A stretch of DNA of 33,192 bases from Cellulomonas massiliensis JC225 (GTDB lineage Bacteria; Actinomycetota; Actinomycetes; Actinomycetales; Cellulomonadaceae), in the NCBI RefSeq assembly GCF_000312005.1, contig NZ_HE978588.1, positions 413,113 to 446,304 on the forward strand, given 5' to 3'. Made by a program: the position numbers and the translations under genes. Under the pieces are notes generated by a model, which ran no database searches, was not told where the DNA came from, and worked only from the letters and a program-made list of their open reading frames with translations. Shown here piece by piece: positions 31,231 to 33,192 of this stretch. Every line of letters starts with the position of its first letter. Within the stretch, counting starts at the first letter, position 1.

Positions 31231-32250
31231 TCAGAGCTTGTGCCCGGCCGACCGCAGCTGCTGGGACGCCTCGACGATGCGCTGGGCCATGCCCGCCTCG
31301 GCGAGCTTGCCCCAGGCGCGCGGGTCGTACGCCTTCTTGTTGCCGACCTCGCCGTCGATCTTCAGGACGCCGTCGTAGTTCGAGAACATGTGCGCGACGA
31401 CCGGACGGGTGAACGCGTACTGCGTGTCCGTGTCGATGTTCATCTTGATGACGCCGTTGTCGACCGCCTCCGCGATCTCCTCGGCCGTGGAGCCCGAGCC
31501 GCCGTGGAACACGAGGTCGAAGGGGTTCTCCTTGCCGATCGCGTCGCCGACGGCCTTCTGGATCTCCGCGAGGATCGACGGGCGGAGCTTGACGGCACCC
31601 GGCTTGTAGACGCCGTGCACGTTGCCGAACGTCAGGGCGGTCAGGTAGCGGCCGCGCTCGCCCGCACCGAGGGCCTTGACCGTGGCCAGGCCGTCCTCGG
31701 GGGTCGTGTAGAGCTTGTCGTTGATCTCGGCCGCGTGGCCGTCCTCCTCGCCACCGACGACGCCGACCTCGATCTCGAGGATCGTGCGCGCCTGCTGCGA
31801 CAGCTCGAGCAGCTCCGCCGCGATGACGAGGTTCTCGTCGAGCGGGATGTTGGAGCCGTCGAACATGTGCGACTGGAAGGTCGGGTTCTTGCCGGCCTTG
31901 ACCTCCTCGATCTCGAGCGCGAGCAGCGGCCGGACCCACGAGTCGAGGTTCTGCTTGGTGCAGTGGTCCGTGTGCAGCGCGACGGTCACGGGGTAGCTCT
32001 TCGCGACCTCGGCGGCGTAGGCGGCCAGGGCGCGGGTGCCCGCGACGCGGTCCTTGATCGTCGAGCCGGACGCGTACTCGGCGCCACCGACGGAGACCTG
32101 GATGATGCCGTCCGACTCGGCCTCCGCGAAGCCCTGGAGCGCGGCGGTGAGGGTCTGGGACGACGTCACGTTGACGGCCGGGTAGGCGAACTTGCCCGCC
32201 TTCGCCCGGTCGATCATCTCGGCGTAGACCTCGGGGGTGGCGATAGCCAT
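31231..32250 (-). CDS. fbaA: Class II fructose-bisphosphate aldolase
   Basis: 339 residues, zinc-dependent aldolase that interconverts fructose-1,6-bisphosphate with dihydroxyacetone phosphate and glyceraldehyde-3-phosphate in glycolysis and gluconeogenesis. VTVALHTDHCTKQNLDSWV carries the zinc His pair (HTDH), EIEVGVVGGEEDG the catalytic loop, TFGNVHGVYKPG the next zinc His, and VFHGGSGST the phosphate site. NIDTDTQYAFTRPV follows. Length and motifs fit FbaA/Fba of actinobacteria. The ATG at 32250 has AGGAG six bases upstream. A perfect inverted repeat lies 26 bases before it. Confidence 0.97.
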   Translation of the reverse strand: MAIATPEVYAEMIDRAKAGKFAYPAVNVTSSQTLTAALQGFAEAESDGIIQVSVGGAEYASGSTIKDRVAGTRALAAYAAEVAKSYPVTVALHTDHCTKQNLDSWVRPLLALEIEEVKAGKNPTFQSHMFDGSNIPLDENLVIAAELLELSQQARTILEIEVGVVGGEEDGHAAEINDKLYTTPEDGLATVKALGAGERGRYLTALTFGNVHGVYKPGAVKLRPSILAEIQKAVGDAIGKENPFDLVFHGGSGSTAEEIAEAVDNGVIKMNIDTDTQYAFTRPVVAHMFSNYDGVLKIDGEVGNKKAYDPRAWGKLAEAGMAQRIVEASQQLRSAGHKL

Positions 32251-32275
32251 GCACAGCTCCTGGGAACTCGTAGGG

Positions 32276-32290
32276 GACTCGGTCCGAGTC
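32276..32290. promoter_or_regulatory. Inverted repeat upstream of fbaA
   Basis: GACTCGG (32276-32282) and CCGAGTC (32284-32290) are perfect 7-bp arms around one base. It is centred 33 bases upstream of the fbaA start, between its promoter region and ribosome site. No known operator was recognised; it may be a repressor site or a leader hairpin. Confidence 0.4.
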
Positions 32291-32324
32291 TGCCACTACC
32301 CGGGACCGCGGTGAGCGGGACGTC

Positions 32325-33002
32325 CTACCCAGCGGACGGCGGCGGCCCGGCGTGCCGGACGATCCACGCGTGCATCGCGACGGCGGCTGCGGCGCCCGCG
32401 TTGATCGAGCGCGTCGAGCCGAACTGGGCGATGTGCAGCACGTCGGCGACGGCCGCCCGCGCCTCGTCCGTCAGCCCGGTGGACTCCTGGCCGAACAGCA
32501 GGACGCACGCGCGCGGCAGCGGGTAGCCCTCCAGCGGCACCGAGCCCGGCAGGTTGTCGACGCCGAGCAGGGGCAGCCCGGCGTCGGAGGCCCAGGCCGC
32601 CAGCGCCGCGACGTCCGCGTGGTGGTGCACGTGCAGGTAGCGGTCCGTCACCATCGCGCCGCGGCGGTTCCAGCGCCGCCGGCCGACGACGTGCACGCCC
32701 GCCGCGTTGAACGCGTTCGCCGTCCGGACGGCCGACCCGATGTTGAGGTCGTGCGCCCAGTTCTCGATCGCGACGTGGAACGGGTGGCGCCGGGTGTCGA
32801 GGTCGGCGACGACCGCCTCCACCGTCCAGTAGCGGTACCGGTCGACGACGTTGCGGCGGTCGCCCGTCGCGAGCAGCTCGGGGTCGTAGCGCGGGTCCGG
32901 CGAGCCGTCGGGCAGCCGGGGCCACGCGTCCGGCCCGCCGGGCCACGGGCCCACGCCGACGGCCTCGCGCTCGCCCGGCGCCGGCGGCCTGTCGTCCTGC
33001 AC
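32325..33002 (-). CDS. TrmH/SpoU-family RNA methyltransferase
   Basis: 225 residues, a SPOUT-fold 2'-O-ribose methyltransferase using S-adenosylmethionine. The three SpoU motifs are in order: NWAHDLNIGSAVRTANAFNAAG (motif 1, with the conserved Asn and Arg), VLLFGQESTGL (motif 2) and GSTRSINAGAAAAVAMHAW (motif 3), which form the knot and cofactor site. An N-terminal extension of about 75 residues (Pro-rich, then RYDPELLATGDRRNVVDRYRYW) precedes the fold and is typical of the actinobacterial type. The GTG at 33002 is seven bases after TAGCGT, so the transcript may be leaderless. Target RNA (tRNA or rRNA) cannot be told. Confidence 0.9.
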   Translation of the reverse strand: MQDDRPPAPGEREAVGVGPWPGGPDAWPRLPDGSPDPRYDPELLATGDRRNVVDRYRYWTVEAVVADLDTRRHPFHVAIENWAHDLNIGSAVRTANAFNAAGVHVVGRRRWNRRGAMVTDRYLHVHHHADVAALAAWASDAGLPLLGVDNLPGSVPLEGYPLPRACVLLFGQESTGLTDEARAAVADVLHIAQFGSTRSINAGAAAAVAMHAWIVRHAGPPPSAG

Positions 33003-33012
33003 GCCCGCGACG

Positions 33013-33192
33013 CTACGCGACCGGCGCGCCCTCGCCCCGCGCCAGGTGCTCGGCGTACGTGACGGTGCCGTACGGGGCCTCGGGCGTGACGGCGTCGCCG
33101 GACGAGAAGAACCGCCCGACGGCACCGGGCAGCGGCACGCCGACCGCCGGCCGCCGCACGCCGTGCGCGCGCCGCCACGCCTGCGCCATCGC
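33013..33192 (-). CDS. SDR/NmrA-like NAD(P)-binding protein, C-terminal part
   Basis: The minus strand is open from the window edge to a TAG at 33015-33013, encoding the last 59 residues. AWRRAHGVRRPAVGVPLPG, then VGRFFSSGDAVTPEAPYGT and VTYAEHLARGE resemble the end of short-chain-dehydrogenase-like (NmrA/epimerase) proteins of actinobacteria. The nucleotide-binding Rossmann start lies outside the window, so the family is a moderate-confidence reading. The TAG stop codon is also the first three bases of the -10 box (TAGCGT) of the methyltransferase gene. Confidence 0.6.
   Translation of the reverse strand, partial: AMAQAWRRAHGVRRPAVGVPLPGAVGRFFSSGDAVTPEAPYGTVTYAEHLARGEGAPVA

Overview
The window looks like chromosomal DNA of a high-GC actinobacterium. 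G+C is roughly three quarters by eye, GTG starts and ATGA/GTGA stop-start overlaps are frequent, and the regulatory elements are actinobacterial: SAM-IV riboswitch, DtxR/IdeR box, DasR-type operator, and -10 boxes placed for leaderless transcripts. The gene set (CBM3/GH16 secreted hydrolase, das-type chitin-oligomer uptake operon, DUF3151) suggests a Micrococcales soil saprophyte near Cellulomonas. The genus is an inference. No rRNA, tRNA, insertion sequence, phage or CRISPR was seen, and codon use is uniform throughout.

Layout. 1-2,200: end of an unknown gene, a RimJ/RimL-type acetyltransferase, and a secreted CBM3-GH16 protein. 2,169-7,546: a das-like locus, with dasA-dasB-dasC-dasD on the minus strand continuing into the CBM3-GH16 gene, and a DasR-like GntR/UTRA regulator divergent from it. 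A near-consensus DasR box lies between the two. 7,615-8,214: pentapeptide-repeat protein. 8,217-11,669: a sulfur-metabolism locus in which a SufS-like enzyme (minus) and a rhodanese-metZ operon (plus) diverge from 364 non-coding bases. Those bases hold two different SAM riboswitch classes, SAM-IV on the minus strand and SAM-I on the plus strand, each with its own promoter. 11,763-14,176: small membrane protein, diacylglycerol-kinase-family lipid kinase, tandem-GNAT protein. 14,173-15,119: purS-purQ. 15,238-16,127: DNA/RNA non-specific endonuclease with an apparent one-base frameshift. 16,166-20,205: iron-siderophore ABC importer behind a DtxR/IdeR box. 20,221-23,985: purD, an amidohydrolase and purC. 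24,039-26,047: ArsR-like regulator and MFS exporter diverging from a 14-bp iterated operator-like array. 26,063-27,911: DUF3151 gene and purA. 28,097-31,167: a partner-switching module with a PAS-GAF-phosphatase-kinase protein between two STAS antagonists. 31,231-33,192: class II fructose-bisphosphate aldolase, a TrmH-family RNA methyltransferase, and the end of an SDR/NmrA-like gene.

How the parts work together. The das genes form a likely degrade-import-cleave-sense circuit for amino-sugar polymers. The importer has no ATPase of its own and probably borrows a shared MsiK-type subunit. The two SAM riboswitches place sulfur mobilisation and homocysteine synthesis under one metabolite. Five purine genes are spread over three loci separated by unrelated genes. 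Seven genes start at a GTG exactly seven bases after a -10-like hexamer, so leaderless mRNAs appear common. At every convergent gene pair a hairpin or palindrome overlaps the stop codons. Only one gene-free stretch exceeds 300 bases (9,639-10,002), and it is filled by the paired riboswitches and their promoters.
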